DNA from: DATLZU01 sp035573855
GTDB taxonomy: Bacteria > Nitrospirota > Nitrospiria > Nitrospirales > Nitrospiraceae
NCBI GenBank assembly: GCA_035573855.1
Contig: DATLZU010000026.1
Coordinates: 1 to 64,000, forward strand
Length of the DNA stretch: 64,000 bases
Direction of reading: 5' to 3'
Shown: piece by piece, positions 53,268 to 61,802 of the stretch
Layout: every line of letters begins with the position of its first letter
Numbering within the stretch: the first letter of the stretch is position 1
Translations under genes and position numbers: made by a program
The notes under the pieces: model-generated
Databases searched by the model: none
The model's input: only the letters and a program-made list of their open reading frames with translations
Told to the model about the DNA's origin: nothing

Positions 53268-53286
53268 GCGCCACGCGCGGCGTGCG

Positions 53287-54330
53287 TCACGTATCCCACG
53301 CCCCGCCTTCTTTGAAGATCTGGTTCATGATCTCGTTTTTCTTCTGGGGATCCCGCTCGTACTTGAGCGCCTTGGTGTAGTTGTCGATGGCGGTCTGCAC
53401 CTTCCCGCGACAGGCATACACCTTCGCCACGCCCAGGTAGGCGCGCGCATTCTCAGGATCGGCTTTCAAGGCCCGGTTGAAGGCGTCCATGGCGTCCTCC
53501 AGATGCCCCTTTTCAAACAACAGCCAACCGATTTCGACGCGCGCGGGCGCGAAATCGGGATTCGCCTGGACCGCCGCCTCATATTCTTTCAGCGCCAAAT
53601 CTTTCCGACCCCGACTTTCGTACAAGCCGCCCAGTGCATAGCGCACCTCCGCGTCTTGGGGGTTCAGGCGAACCGCCTCCTTGTATTCCAGCAACGCCGC
53701 CTCCGTCTTGCCCTGCTCCAGCAGGGCGCAAGCGAGATTCGCATGGGCGATCGGGTCGTTCGGATTCAGCCGGATCACTTCGCGGTACTGGGGAATCGCC
53801 ATCTCGAGCCGGCCCTGTTCCTGATAGGCCACCCCTAGGTTGGTCCGGGCCGGGATGTAGGTCGGGTCCAGCTTGACGGCCTCACGGTATTCCTTGATCG
53901 CCAGTTCAAGCCGGTCCGCACGCTCATGGATCTGGGCGAGGAAATAATGCGGATAAGCGGAAAGCGGATCGAGTCTAATGGCCTCCTTGTAACACTCCAC
54001 CGACTGCTCGGATTTCCCGGATTGAGCCAGGAACAATCCCATGACCAAGTGGACGGTGGCCTTGTCCGGATGCCGGGCACGCAAGTCCTCCATCCAGGCG
54101 CGGATCACCTCGATGTCCTCGCCCTCCTTCAACGCTTGGGCGTGAGTCTTCCAGGCCTCCGCGAATCGTCCTTTGATGAGATGCACGACATTCAGCGCGA
54201 AGTACGGCCGCGGCTCGCGTCGGTCCTCCGGCACCGCCTGTGCCCACGCCGTCGCTTCCCCGAGCGCCGCGTCCCAGTCGCCCCGCAGGATGGCCTCTTC
54301 GATCCGAACCGCGTAGTCCGACCCGCTCAA
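53287..54330 (-). CDS. TPR-repeat protein
   Basis: 347 residues from a TTG at 54330 that overlaps the preceding DUF2231 stop (TTGA). It consists of consecutive 34-residue tetratricopeptide repeats (for example AIKEYREAVKLDPTYIPART, ALLEYKEAVRLNPQDAEVRY, AMDAFNRALKADPENARAYL) without signal peptide. It is a probable protein-interaction scaffold in the cytoplasm. The coupled DUF2231 membrane protein may be a partner. Confidence 0.85.
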   Translation of the reverse strand: MSGSDYAVRIEEAILRGDWDAALGEATAWAQAVPEDRREPRPYFALNVVHLIKGRFAEAWKTHAQALKEGEDIEVIRAWMEDLRARHPDKATVHLVMGLFLAQSGKSEQSVECYKEAIRLDPLSAYPHYFLAQIHERADRLELAIKEYREAVKLDPTYIPARTNLGVAYQEQGRLEMAIPQYREVIRLNPNDPIAHANLACALLEQGKTEAALLEYKEAVRLNPQDAEVRYALGGLYESRGRKDLALKEYEAAVQANPDFAPARVEIGWLLFEKGHLEDAMDAFNRALKADPENARAYLGVAKVYACRGKVQTAIDNYTKALKYERDPQKKNEIMNQIFKEGGAWDT

Positions 54331-54824
54331 TGGTGCCTCTTGTCCTTATGATGTCTGCCTTGTGGTGCCGGTTCCGGGAGGTCGATCCCGACGAAATGGC
54401 GGTAGACCAATTCGCCTCCGTACCACCCCTGCACCCCGGTCAGCGTCGCACCGAGCACATTGACGATCACCGGCAGCGCGACGGTGCCGGAAGCCGGGAG
54501 GTCGCCTCCGTTGCGCACCGCCAGATTCAACCCTTGGATCACCAGCAAGCCAACCCCGAAGATGAAATGCGACAGGGCCGGATGCCGGGCGGCCGCTGTT
54601 CGCTCGCGGATGATCGCCAGAAAATCGGGAAATCCGGTGGCGGCGGCGCCCAGGTGCGTCACTACCCCGAACACCAGCGCCCAGTAGGCGGCGCGAAACC
54701 AGAAGGCGTCGCGGAGGAGAAGATACAGGACATCGCACACCAACGCCGCGGAGTACAGCCCGATGGGAAATCCCACTGCCATGGCATGAATCGGATGCCC
54801 GCGAAACTGCAACCGGCTTTTCAT
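54327..54824 (-). CDS. DUF2231 membrane protein
   Basis: 165 residues with four predicted membrane helices. The start MKSRLQFRGHPIHAMAVGFP and the later FGVVTHLGAAATGFPDFLAI are characteristic of DUF2231; conserved His residues in GHPIHAM suggest haem or metal binding. The C-terminus is His/Lys-rich. It is translationally coupled to the TPR gene. Function unknown, possibly a redox or cytochrome-like membrane component. Confidence 0.87.
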   Translation of the reverse strand: MKSRLQFRGHPIHAMAVGFPIGLYSAALVCDVLYLLLRDAFWFRAAYWALVFGVVTHLGAAATGFPDFLAIIRERTAAARHPALSHFIFGVGLLVIQGLNLAVRNGGDLPASGTVALPVIVNVLGATLTGVQGWYGGELVYRHFVGIDLPEPAPQGRHHKDKRHH

Positions 54825-54837
54825 GGACCATCACCCC

Positions 54838-56346
54838 TTATCGGGTGAGCGTGTCCTCCACGTCCGGCGGCGTCGCCTGGACCAGATCGCCCAGCATCGG
54901 ATAGCGCTCGGCGAGCTTTCGTTTCATCGACCAGGCGACGGTCCGGTATGACCAGTGTCCTTTCACGCCCGACCGGAGCTTGGCGATGTACTCCGCCTCC
55001 GCGAAGTCCATCTTGAACAGGCAACGGACCCGGAAGCCAAAGGGAATCGCGTAGAGCGCGGCTTCCTGGCTGGTTTCGCGCAACCGCTCGATGTCCGCTT
55101 TCACGGCGTCCATGGCATCCCGATAGTCCCGTTCGAGCCCGGCTTGGACGAGCGCCGGCGGGATGTCGTATCCGTGGACGGTCGTGAAGTTCTGCTGGAC
55201 CTGCTGGCAACGCCGGTGTCGGTGCAGGTCCCGCCAGCCGCCGATGTCCATGAGGATGTCGAAGACGAACGCATACCCGCTACGGAACTCCTTGACCAAT
55301 TCGTCGTAGGGCCCGCGCTTCCGCAGTGCGACTTCGATTGTGTCTCGCTTTTGCTTCTCAGTCCACTCGCGCACGACGGCAAGAATGTGTCGATACGGCG
55401 CCTGCGTTACGCGATAGAGCAGCGTGGCGACGAGTTCGTCGAGCGGGTGATGGGGCTCGATGAGGTCCACCGGGTCGTCCTGCTTTCTCAGCCTGTTGGG
55501 CGCCCGCACCGAATCCGGTTGATCGAGTCCCGTCCCCTTCAGCACTTCGCGCGCGTGCCGCGCCAGATCCCGGTACACTTCGGCCTGATAGGCGCTCGCC
55601 TTGGCATGCCTGGCCAGCGTCGGCGCCAGCGGCTCGGCCAGCCCGGCCGCCTGCCCCACCAGTTCTTTCCAAAGATTGACGGGGGGGCGGAGGCAGGCTT
55701 CTTTCAGTTCTTCCCCGATGGCCCGCAGTTCCGGTAACGGGGAGGAGAGCAGGCGTGTCATCTGCTTTTCAAGCGTCCTGATGCTCACCACCTGCCCGAC
55801 ATTGGTGCAGGCGGCGAGTGGCAGGAGGTAGCGCGTCACGTCGAACGCACGGGCCGCGATCGTCCGTTGGTATTGCGCCGGCGTCATAGATTCCGGCCGC
55901 GGCTCGCGTTCGGACAGGAATCGGGTCAGCGGCTCATGCAATGTGCGGTACACGTTGGCTAGGCTGCGGAGAATGCCCTGATAGATCCCTTCCGTTTCTG
56001 TGCCGCGGATGGAGTCCGGCACGTACCAGGTGCTGGAGGCGAAGTTCTGGTAGCGGCTGGATTTCGCCTGACCGTCCCACAACGGTTCGTCCTCCAGTCG
56101 GATCGCCGCCAACTCCGAGATGTGCTCGAAACAGACGATGACATGCCCCAAATCGGCGATCGAGGCGTGCCCGTAATCGAAGTAGAACTGTTCCCAGAAC
56201 CTCTCGGACGAGTGGGCGTGGACCCACCGGATGCTGTCCTCAATCGAATCCGGCGAGCGGCTGTAGCGGGCCAACGCGTACGCGGATTTCTCCGGCGGCA
56301 TGGGCGCAACGGCGATGACCCTACGTTGTGACCCGACAGTGGTCAT
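54838..56346 (-). CDS. thyX: Double-domain ThyX-like thymidylate synthase
   Basis: 502 residues, about twice a normal ThyX. The N-terminal half has FYFDYGHASIADLGHVIVCF and GQAKSSRYQNF (S97, R98), the C-terminal half VFDILMDIGGWRDLHRHRRC (R376, H377, R378). Standard ThyX carries RHRxxSxxxxSxR in one chain; here the N-half keeps only the SxR-like end and the C-half only the RHR start. It may form an intramolecular pseudo-dimer using FAD to methylate dUMP, or have another role. It lies downstream of the YeiH-type gene. Confidence 0.8.
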   Translation of the reverse strand: MTTVGSQRRVIAVAPMPPEKSAYALARYSRSPDSIEDSIRWVHAHSSERFWEQFYFDYGHASIADLGHVIVCFEHISELAAIRLEDEPLWDGQAKSSRYQNFASSTWYVPDSIRGTETEGIYQGILRSLANVYRTLHEPLTRFLSEREPRPESMTPAQYQRTIAARAFDVTRYLLPLAACTNVGQVVSIRTLEKQMTRLLSSPLPELRAIGEELKEACLRPPVNLWKELVGQAAGLAEPLAPTLARHAKASAYQAEVYRDLARHAREVLKGTGLDQPDSVRAPNRLRKQDDPVDLIEPHHPLDELVATLLYRVTQAPYRHILAVVREWTEKQKRDTIEVALRKRGPYDELVKEFRSGYAFVFDILMDIGGWRDLHRHRRCQQVQQNFTTVHGYDIPPALVQAGLERDYRDAMDAVKADIERLRETSQEAALYAIPFGFRVRCLFKMDFAEAEYIAKLRSGVKGHWSYRTVAWSMKRKLAERYPMLGDLVQATPPDVEDTLTR

Positions 56347-56430
56347 GCCTCTCCTCCTCCGGCGTAATCGGTCATCGGCGATCCCTTCTTCTCCACCATC
56401 GCGTCTTGATCACCGATCAATGACCTCCGG

Positions 56431-57507
56431 TTACCAGGCGCTCCCAAACAATGCCCATGCCGCGCCCAGTGCGAACGCGGTGTTGGCCACCGTCGCCAGA
56501 AAATAGACCGCCACCGGACGCCAGCCCACCTCGGCAAACTCCGCGAAAGACAACTCCAAACCGATGCAGACAAAGGCCGCAGTCAGAAACCAGTTCCGCA
56601 ACGGGACGATCGCGTGTTTGACGTGCTCCGGCTCAAGGAGCCCGACGGTGGCGAACGCCGAAGCGGTCATGAAGCCCAGGACGAATTTCGGAAACCGGGT
56701 CCAGATCTCGCGCGGACTGGGCCGCTGGTCCGGCCGGCGTTCGATGACAACAACCCAATACAACGCCAACAAGAACGCGGCGAACCCAATGAGGGCGTTC
56801 TGGGATAGCTTCACGACCGAGGCGACCTTCATGGCGGTTTCACTGTGGATTGCGCCGGCCCCGACCACGGCGGCGGTTGTATCGATGTTGCCACCGATCC
56901 ACGCGCCAGCCACCTCGGCGGAGAGATCCAATGCTTTCGCCGCGTAGGGCTGGAGCAGCATGAGCGGCAGCGCGAATATGATCACCAGCGTGGCCACATA
57001 GGCCAAGTGCTCTTTCTTCGCCAACACCGCGCCCGCGGCGGCGATGGCGGCGGAAACTCCGCAAATCGAGACGGAGGCGGCCATCAGCGCGCGCAACTTG
57101 GCATCGAGCCGAAACCACGCGGCCAAGCGCCAGGTCAAGAAGAACACCGCCGTGACGACCAACACTGCTTGGATCAGACCCTTGGCTCCGATACGCAGGA
57201 CGTCTGCCAAGTTGATCGTGGCGCCCATCAGGACAAGTCCCGTCTTCAGGAAAAATTCCGTTCCTATCACGGTGCTGACGTGCGTACGCACCCCGGCGGC
57301 GCTGATCGCCAGATTGGCTGCCAGTCCCAGTGTGACGGCCCACACAGGATATTCTAACAACTCCCGACCGAGCCACGCCTTGCTCGTCTGAGCCAGCCGA
57401 TTGGCGATCACCGCCAGCAGGATGACAAACAGAAACGAAAGCGCCGCGGCAAGGCGCCGGGTCCTTGTTTCGGTCCGGCCCGCCACTCTCGGATCTTCCT
57501 TCGACAT
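56431..57507 (-). CDS. YeiH-family putative sulfate exporter
   Basis: 358 residues with about 10-11 membrane helices. The signature stretches VGTEFFLKTGLVLMGATINL-like (around residue 90), SICGVSAAIAAAGAVLAKKE and WIGGNIDTTAAVVGAGAIHS are those of the YeiH/PSE family, putative sulfate exporters with weak functional evidence. The ATG at 57507 lies just after the stop of a 28-residue membrane peptide gene, so translation is probably coupled. Confidence 0.9.
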   Translation of the reverse strand: MSKEDPRVAGRTETRTRRLAAALSFLFVILLAVIANRLAQTSKAWLGRELLEYPVWAVTLGLAANLAISAAGVRTHVSTVIGTEFFLKTGLVLMGATINLADVLRIGAKGLIQAVLVVTAVFFLTWRLAAWFRLDAKLRALMAASVSICGVSAAIAAAGAVLAKKEHLAYVATLVIIFALPLMLLQPYAAKALDLSAEVAGAWIGGNIDTTAAVVGAGAIHSETAMKVASVVKLSQNALIGFAAFLLALYWVVVIERRPDQRPSPREIWTRFPKFVLGFMTASAFATVGLLEPEHVKHAIVPLRNWFLTAAFVCIGLELSFAEFAEVGWRPVAVYFLATVANTAFALGAAWALFGSAW

Positions 57508-57513
57508 CGACGA

Positions 57514-57600
57514 TCACCAGGGGACATGCGTGATCAGCCCTGCCCCGACCATGGCCGCCAATCCCAACCCGATGATGACTGCGAGCCAGTCTTCACTCAT
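57514..57600 (-). CDS. 28-residue membrane peptide upstream of the YeiH gene
   Basis: A very short reading from the ATG at 57600 gives SEDWLAVIIGLGLAAMVGAG and ends LITHVPW, a single membrane helix. It stops 6 bases before the YeiH-type ATG. Similar short EDWLAVIIG-type peptides stand before or are fused to this transporter family in other genomes, as far as I recall, which supports reality. It may be a small accessory subunit or a leader coupling translation. The ribosome site is weak. Confidence 0.55.
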   Translation of the reverse strand: MSEDWLAVIIGLGLAAMVGAGLITHVPW

Positions 57601-57774
57601 TTCCGCCGCAAGCCGAACGAGACGCCAGATCGCGATCATCCCGTTCGGTGCGCCGCACTATAAACGCCTGGAGGCTGTCGCTGCAAGGAGGCAGCGCAGG
57701 TGAGGAGGCGCGTTGACTTGCTGCGAATGCCGCCGCTATAGTGCGCCTCGCACACGCGAACGACCGCAGCCGCC

Positions 57775-59052
57775 GTGATTCGAGGCATTAAAGGCGTCAA
57801 AGATATCCTGCCCGACGAGACGGCCCGCTGGCAGTTTGTCGAACAGCATGCCCGCCAGACGGCCGGCCTCTATGGCTATCGGGAGATCCGCATCCCGATT
57901 TTCGAAATGACGGACCTCTTCGCCCGGAGCATTGGGGCGACGACCGATATCGTCGAGAAAGAGATGTACACCTTTCAGGACCGCGACGGCGCTTCTCTGA
58001 CCCTGCGCCCCGAAGGAACTGCCGGAGCGGTCCGAGCGTATATCGAGCACAATCTGGCGGCCGACCCTCTTCCCCAAAAGCTGTATTACCTGGGTCCGAT
58101 GTTCCGGCATGAGCGCCCGCAAGCCGGACGGCTCCGCCAGTTTCACCAGTTCGGTGTGGAGTTCTTCGGTACGGCGGATCCGCGCGCCGACGTCGAAGTG
58201 ATCGCGCTGCTGTGGCGATTCCTCTCCGGGCTCGGCCTTCCCGATCTGGCGTTGGAGATGAACAGCTTGGGACTGGCTGAGGACAGACCGGCCTTTAAGG
58301 CCGTGCTCCTCCGGTTCCTCAAGGAGCGCGAATCCCGGCTCTGCTCGAACTGCCGGCGGCGCATGGAGACGAACCCCCTGCGCGTCCTCGACTGCAAAGT
58401 GCCCGAGTGCCGCGCGGCGACCGAGGATGCCCCGAGGCTGACGGACCACCTGTCGCCGGAGGCCCGCCGTCACTTCGACAAGGTGCTCGGCGGCCTGTCG
58501 CTGATCGGCGTCCCCTATCGGCTCAATCCCCGACTCGTCCGCGGACTCGATTACTACACGCTGACGGCCTTTGAGGTCACCTCCTCGCAGCTTGGCGCGC
58601 AAAACGCCGTTGGGGCGGGAGGTCGCTATGACGGGTTGGTGGAGGCGCTCGGCGGCCCGAAGACTCCAGCGATTGGGTTCGCCGTCGGTTTGGAGCGGGT
58701 CACGCTGATGCTCCCGCAAGGCAATACGCCTTCCGTTCAGCGGTCTGTGTACGTCGCCGCCTTCGGCGAGCGCGGATCTTCTGCTGGCCTGACCCTGGTC
58801 GAAGAACTGCGAGCCCTCGGGGTTTCGGCCAACACCGACTACAGAGCGACCTCGCTAAAAGCTCACCTGCGGCAGGCCGATCGGCTCCGCTCGATCTATG
58901 CTGTCATTGTCGGCGATGAGGAAGTTTCCAAAGACTTCCTCGTCGTCCGCGATATGGATACGAAACAGCAGGAGAACCTCCCTCTCAAGGGTGCGGCACA
59001 GTCAATCGCATTGCGGTATCGCTCCGACGGAGAACGTGCTTTTTCCCGTTGA
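57775..59052 (+). CDS. hisS: Histidyl-tRNA synthetase
   Basis: 425 residues from the GTG at 57775. The class II motifs are clear: IRGIKGVKDILPDETARW at the start, TLRPEGTAGAVRAYIEH, motif 2 MFRHERPQAGRLRQFHQFGV, the histidine-specific RGLDYYTLTAFEV and motif 3 AIGFAVGLERVTLML, then an anticodon-binding domain. It charges tRNA-His. It is followed by an AT-rich patch and the DsrE-like genes. Confidence 0.97.
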   Translation: MIRGIKGVKDILPDETARWQFVEQHARQTAGLYGYREIRIPIFEMTDLFARSIGATTDIVEKEMYTFQDRDGASLTLRPEGTAGAVRAYIEHNLAADPLPQKLYYLGPMFRHERPQAGRLRQFHQFGVEFFGTADPRADVEVIALLWRFLSGLGLPDLALEMNSLGLAEDRPAFKAVLLRFLKERESRLCSNCRRRMETNPLRVLDCKVPECRAATEDAPRLTDHLSPEARRHFDKVLGGLSLIGVPYRLNPRLVRGLDYYTLTAFEVTSSQLGAQNAVGAGGRYDGLVEALGGPKTPAIGFAVGLERVTLMLPQGNTPSVQRSVYVAAFGERGSSAGLTLVEELRALGVSANTDYRATSLKAHLRQADRLRSIYAVIVGDEEVSKDFLVVRDMDTKQQENLPLKGAAQSIALRYRSDGERAFSR

Positions 59053-59151
59053 CTTTTTTGTCTGGAATCCGTAATCTGCGAAAGATAGTTTTTTTATTTA
59101 TAAGTTATTGATTTATTGTGTTTTTATAAGTCTATCCCCTCTTGGATTCTT
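59053..59151. other. AT-rich island between hisS and the DsrE-like genes
   Basis: Within a GC-rich genome the stretch 59085-59131 is almost pure A/T with runs of T (TAGTTTTTTTATTTATAAGT). It may hold the promoter of the sulfur-relay genes, the hisS terminator region or an origin-unwinding element. No DnaA box is visible in it. Confidence 0.4.
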
Positions 59152-59472
59152 ATGCAGAGAAAGAAACTCGGAATCTTACTCTCGACACCCCAATCGCATC
59201 CCAGTGTGGAGACGGTCGCCACCCTGTCTTCTGAAGCGCTGGCACAGCAGATCGATGTCTACCTCTACCTCATCGACGAGGGAGTGAAGAACGTGCGTGA
59301 TCCGCGCTTGACCGAATTGGCGCATCGTGGTGTCAAACTGTTTGCATGCGCATACGGCTGCCAACGGCACGGCGTATCGACCGAAGGGCTCGATCCCGCC
59401 ATATCTCTGTGCGGACTCGTCGTCCTCTCGAACATGGTAGCCGGTTGCGATCGATTTCTTGCGTTTACCTGA
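59152..59472 (+). CDS. DsrE/TusD-like sulfur-relay protein
   Basis: 106 residues from the ATG at 59152. The DsrE fold is shown by KKLGILLSTPQSHPSVETVA, QIDVYLYLIDEGVKNV and RGVKLFACAYGCQRHGV with a possible sulfur-carrying cysteine, then LCGLVVLSNMVAGCDRFLAF. Such proteins pass persulfide sulfur, for instance in tRNA thiolation or sulfur oxidation. It is the first of three similar small genes before dnaA. Confidence 0.82.
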   Translation: MQRKKLGILLSTPQSHPSVETVATLSSEALAQQIDVYLYLIDEGVKNVRDPRLTELAHRGVKLFACAYGCQRHGVSTEGLDPAISLCGLVVLSNMVAGCDRFLAFT

Positions 59473-59493
59473 CCCTTAGACGCTCGGCTCGCG

Positions 59494-59841
59494 ATGCCTT
59501 ACCATGTTGCCGTCGTCATCCGCGCGAATCCCACAAAGACGCACCGTGCGGTTGAGGCGCTTCGCATTGCTCTCGGTTTGAGCGCTGGCGAGCATACCGT
59601 GACCGTCTTCCTTCTAGATCAAGCTCCTGCGCTCCTCACGGAGGACCTCGAACATGTCATTGACGCCGACATTCTCGAAAAATATTTACCTTCTCTCGAG
59701 CAATTAGGTACCCCGTTTGTGGTCGTCGAGGGGACGCTGTCCCAGTTCCGCATAACCCCCGGTTTTAACGTTCGTGAAGAGCAACTCTTTAGGATTGCCG
59801 AACTGATTGCGTCGAGCGATCGGGCGCTGGTGTTCTCCTGA
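59494..59841 (+). CDS. DsrE/DsrF-like protein
   Basis: 115 residues. The start YHVAVVIRANPTKTHRAVEA and the core HTVTVFLLDQAPALLTEDL, ending AELIASSDRALVFS, resemble DsrE/F-type proteins, but no conserved cysteine is seen, so it may be a non-catalytic partner. It lies 21 bases after the previous DsrE-like gene and 12 bases before the next, so the three form one unit. Exact partners are unknown. Confidence 0.78.
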   Translation: MPYHVAVVIRANPTKTHRAVEALRIALGLSAGEHTVTVFLLDQAPALLTEDLEHVIDADILEKYLPSLEQLGTPFVVVEGTLSQFRITPGFNVREEQLFRIAELIASSDRALVFS

Positions 59842-59853
59842 GGAAAACAGCTG

Positions 59854-60123
59854 TTGCGGAAGGTCCTTTATCTCGTCAGGCGAACGTCGGTCGAGGACGT
59901 CGCGGACCTGATTCTCTCTCCTGCCGCTGTAGAGCGGGAGGTGGAGGTGACGATTGTTCTGCTCGAGGGAGCGGAGAATTTTCCTTTTCGGGCGCATCGG
60001 GTTCTGAGGCTGGCCTCTGTAGAAGAAGCGACCGGGGTAAATTTCTGCTCGAAAGTGCCGGTGATTTCGCACACGGCTTTGGTCGGCGAGATATTTGCGT
60101 CAGACAAGGTAGTGGTTCTGTGA
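59854..60123 (+). CDS. DsrH/TusB-like protein
   Basis: 89 residues from a TTG at 59854 with AGGAAAA upstream. It begins RKVLYLVRRTSVEDVADLIL and continues EVTIVLLEGAENFPFRAHRV, with a cysteine in VNFCSKVPVISH. The size and pattern suggest a DsrH/TusB-type small subunit, completing a D/C/B-like trio with the two genes before it. The assignment within the trio is uncertain. It is the last gene before the origin region. Confidence 0.75.
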   Translation: MRKVLYLVRRTSVEDVADLILSPAAVEREVEVTIVLLEGAENFPFRAHRVLRLASVEEATGVNFCSKVPVISHTALVGEIFASDKVVVL

Positions 60124-60437
60124 AGAGTGCTGCTTTCTTCCTCCGTGATGTGATCGCTACACGGGAGAGAAACCGTAAGAGGGGGATTAGGAGTAAGCTG
60201 TGTGAATAGGGTGTATTTGTTTAACTATCTGAAAAAGCAGATGTTTTTTATGTTTAATAAGGTGGATGGGCCTGGGGAAAACCTCGTGGAAGAGATGTCC
60301 GGAATTAGGAGGAGAATGGTGAGATCGAAGCGTGAAAAAGGGTATGGAATATGCTGAGTACTCAAAGAAACTGACTGCGGATTCCCTTGTTATCCACAAT
60401 TGTGAATAAGGTTGTGTATAGCTTCGAGGTCGGAAAG
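60124..60437. other. Probable replication origin region upstream of dnaA
   Basis: About 310 non-coding bases. An AT-rich stretch (60212-60265) is preceded by a DnaA-box-like TGTGAATAG (60201-60209), and two DnaA boxes lie at 60390-60409. Position directly before dnaA-dnaN-gyrB supports oriC. I see only three boxes, so the origin may extend elsewhere, for example to the AT-rich island at 59053-59151. Confidence 0.6.
60390..60409. promoter_or_regulatory. Paired DnaA boxes before dnaA
   Basis: TTATCCACA (60390-60398, perfect consensus) and TGTGAATAA (60401-60409, one mismatch on the other strand) form an inverted pair 28 bases before the dnaA ATG. The position would allow DnaA to repress its own gene as well as act at the origin. 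Confidence 0.8.
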
Positions 60438-61778
60438 ATGGATGTCCAGGCTGTGTGGGATCGGGCGTTGGCTGAGGTGTCGGAACGGGTGCCGAAGCAG
60501 GTCTTCGAGACATGGTTCGCACCGCTTCATCTACAGAGCCTCGACGATTCCGGGGCGAAAATCGCAGTACCGAACCGGTTCTTTGCGGACTGGTTGACCC
60601 AACATTACCGCGATCTTTTAGCGGAGGCTCTGTCTGGAGCGAACGGAGGGGAAACCGTGGACGTCGCGTTTGTCGTGGACAGGAAAGCGGAGGCTCGGCC
60701 GGATGAAGGAGCGCCGCTCGTTGCGGGGCGCTCGCAGACAGCAAACCGACTCAGGCGTGGCATTCAGTTGAATCCCAAATACACGTTCAAAAGCTTCGTC
60801 GTCGGGGCGGGAAATCAGTTCGCCCATGCCGCCAGCATGGCCGTGGCCGAGCAGCCTGCAAAGGCCTATAACCCGCTTTTCATCTATGGGGGCGTGGGGC
60901 TGGGGAAAACCCACCTCTTGAATGCAATCGGGAATCACGTCGCAGACCACACCGATCTTCGTATCGCCTATGTGACAACGGAGCAGTTCACCAATGAGGT
61001 CATCAACTCGATCCGGTACGACAAGATGATCGACCTCCGCAAGCGGTATCGGAACATCGACATGTTGATGATCGATGATATTCAGTTTCTGGCGGGAAAG
61101 GAGCGGACACAGGAAGAATTCTTTCACACGTTCAACGCGCTCTATGAGGCGAGGAAGCAGATTGTGTTGTCGAGCGATCGGTTCCCTAAAGATATGCCGG
61201 ATATCGAAGAGCGGCTCCGATCCCGCTTCGAGTGGGGGTTGATCGCGGATCTGCAGCCGCCGGACGTGGAGACGCGGATCGCCATCTTGCGCAAGAAGTC
61301 CGAAGACGAGGGTATCGTCCTTCCGGAAGACGTCATCCACTTCCTGGCCACCACGATGAAAAACAACATCCGCGAGCTCGAGGGTTCGCTGGTCCGGTTG
61401 GGCGCGTACTCATCGTTGACCGGGCAGGCTATCACGCTGGAGATGGCGAAGAACGTGCTGCGGGATCTGATCGGCGACAAGAAGAAAATCATCGTGCTGG
61501 ACGACATTCAGGAGGCCGTGAGCGCCCGGTTCCACGTCAAGATCAGCGATCTGAAGTCACGGCGGCGCAGCAAGACGCTTGTGCATCCCAGGCAGATCGC
61601 TATGTATCTTTGCCGTGAATTGACCGACGCCTCGTTTCCCGAGATCGGCCGTCACTTCGGCGGCAAAGACCATACAACGATCATCCACGCGTGCAAGCAG
61701 ATCGCGAAGGCTCGGGAGACCGACAGCGTGCTCAACGCCACGTTGGAGAGTTTAAAAGAACAGATTTTGAGGGGATAA
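60438..61778 (+). CDS. dnaA: Chromosomal replication initiator protein DnaA
   Basis: 446 residues from the ATG at 60438; the frame is open to 60387, but that part overlaps the DnaA boxes. Domain I starts MDVQAVWDRALAEVSERVP, then the AAA+ core with Walker A GGVGLGKTHLLNAIG and Walker B IDDIQFLAGKERTQEE, and the C-terminal DNA-binding signature GGKDHTTIIHACKQI. It opens the origin and loads the helicase. It is followed by dnaN after 24 bases. Confidence 0.98.
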   Translation: MDVQAVWDRALAEVSERVPKQVFETWFAPLHLQSLDDSGAKIAVPNRFFADWLTQHYRDLLAEALSGANGGETVDVAFVVDRKAEARPDEGAPLVAGRSQTANRLRRGIQLNPKYTFKSFVVGAGNQFAHAASMAVAEQPAKAYNPLFIYGGVGLGKTHLLNAIGNHVADHTDLRIAYVTTEQFTNEVINSIRYDKMIDLRKRYRNIDMLMIDDIQFLAGKERTQEEFFHTFNALYEARKQIVLSSDRFPKDMPDIEERLRSRFEWGLIADLQPPDVETRIAILRKKSEDEGIVLPEDVIHFLATTMKNNIRELEGSLVRLGAYSSLTGQAITLEMAKNVLRDLIGDKKKIIVLDDIQEAVSARFHVKISDLKSRRRSKTLVHPRQIAMYLCRELTDASFPEIGRHFGGKDHTTIIHACKQIAKARETDSVLNATLESLKEQILRG

Positions 61779-61802
61779 AGGTTCGAGGCGGAGGGACCAT
61801 TT

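Noticed and set aside
60187..60744. A 185-codon minus-strand reading over the origin and dnaA start
   Set aside because: Antisense to dnaA and across the DnaA boxes, no ribosome site.
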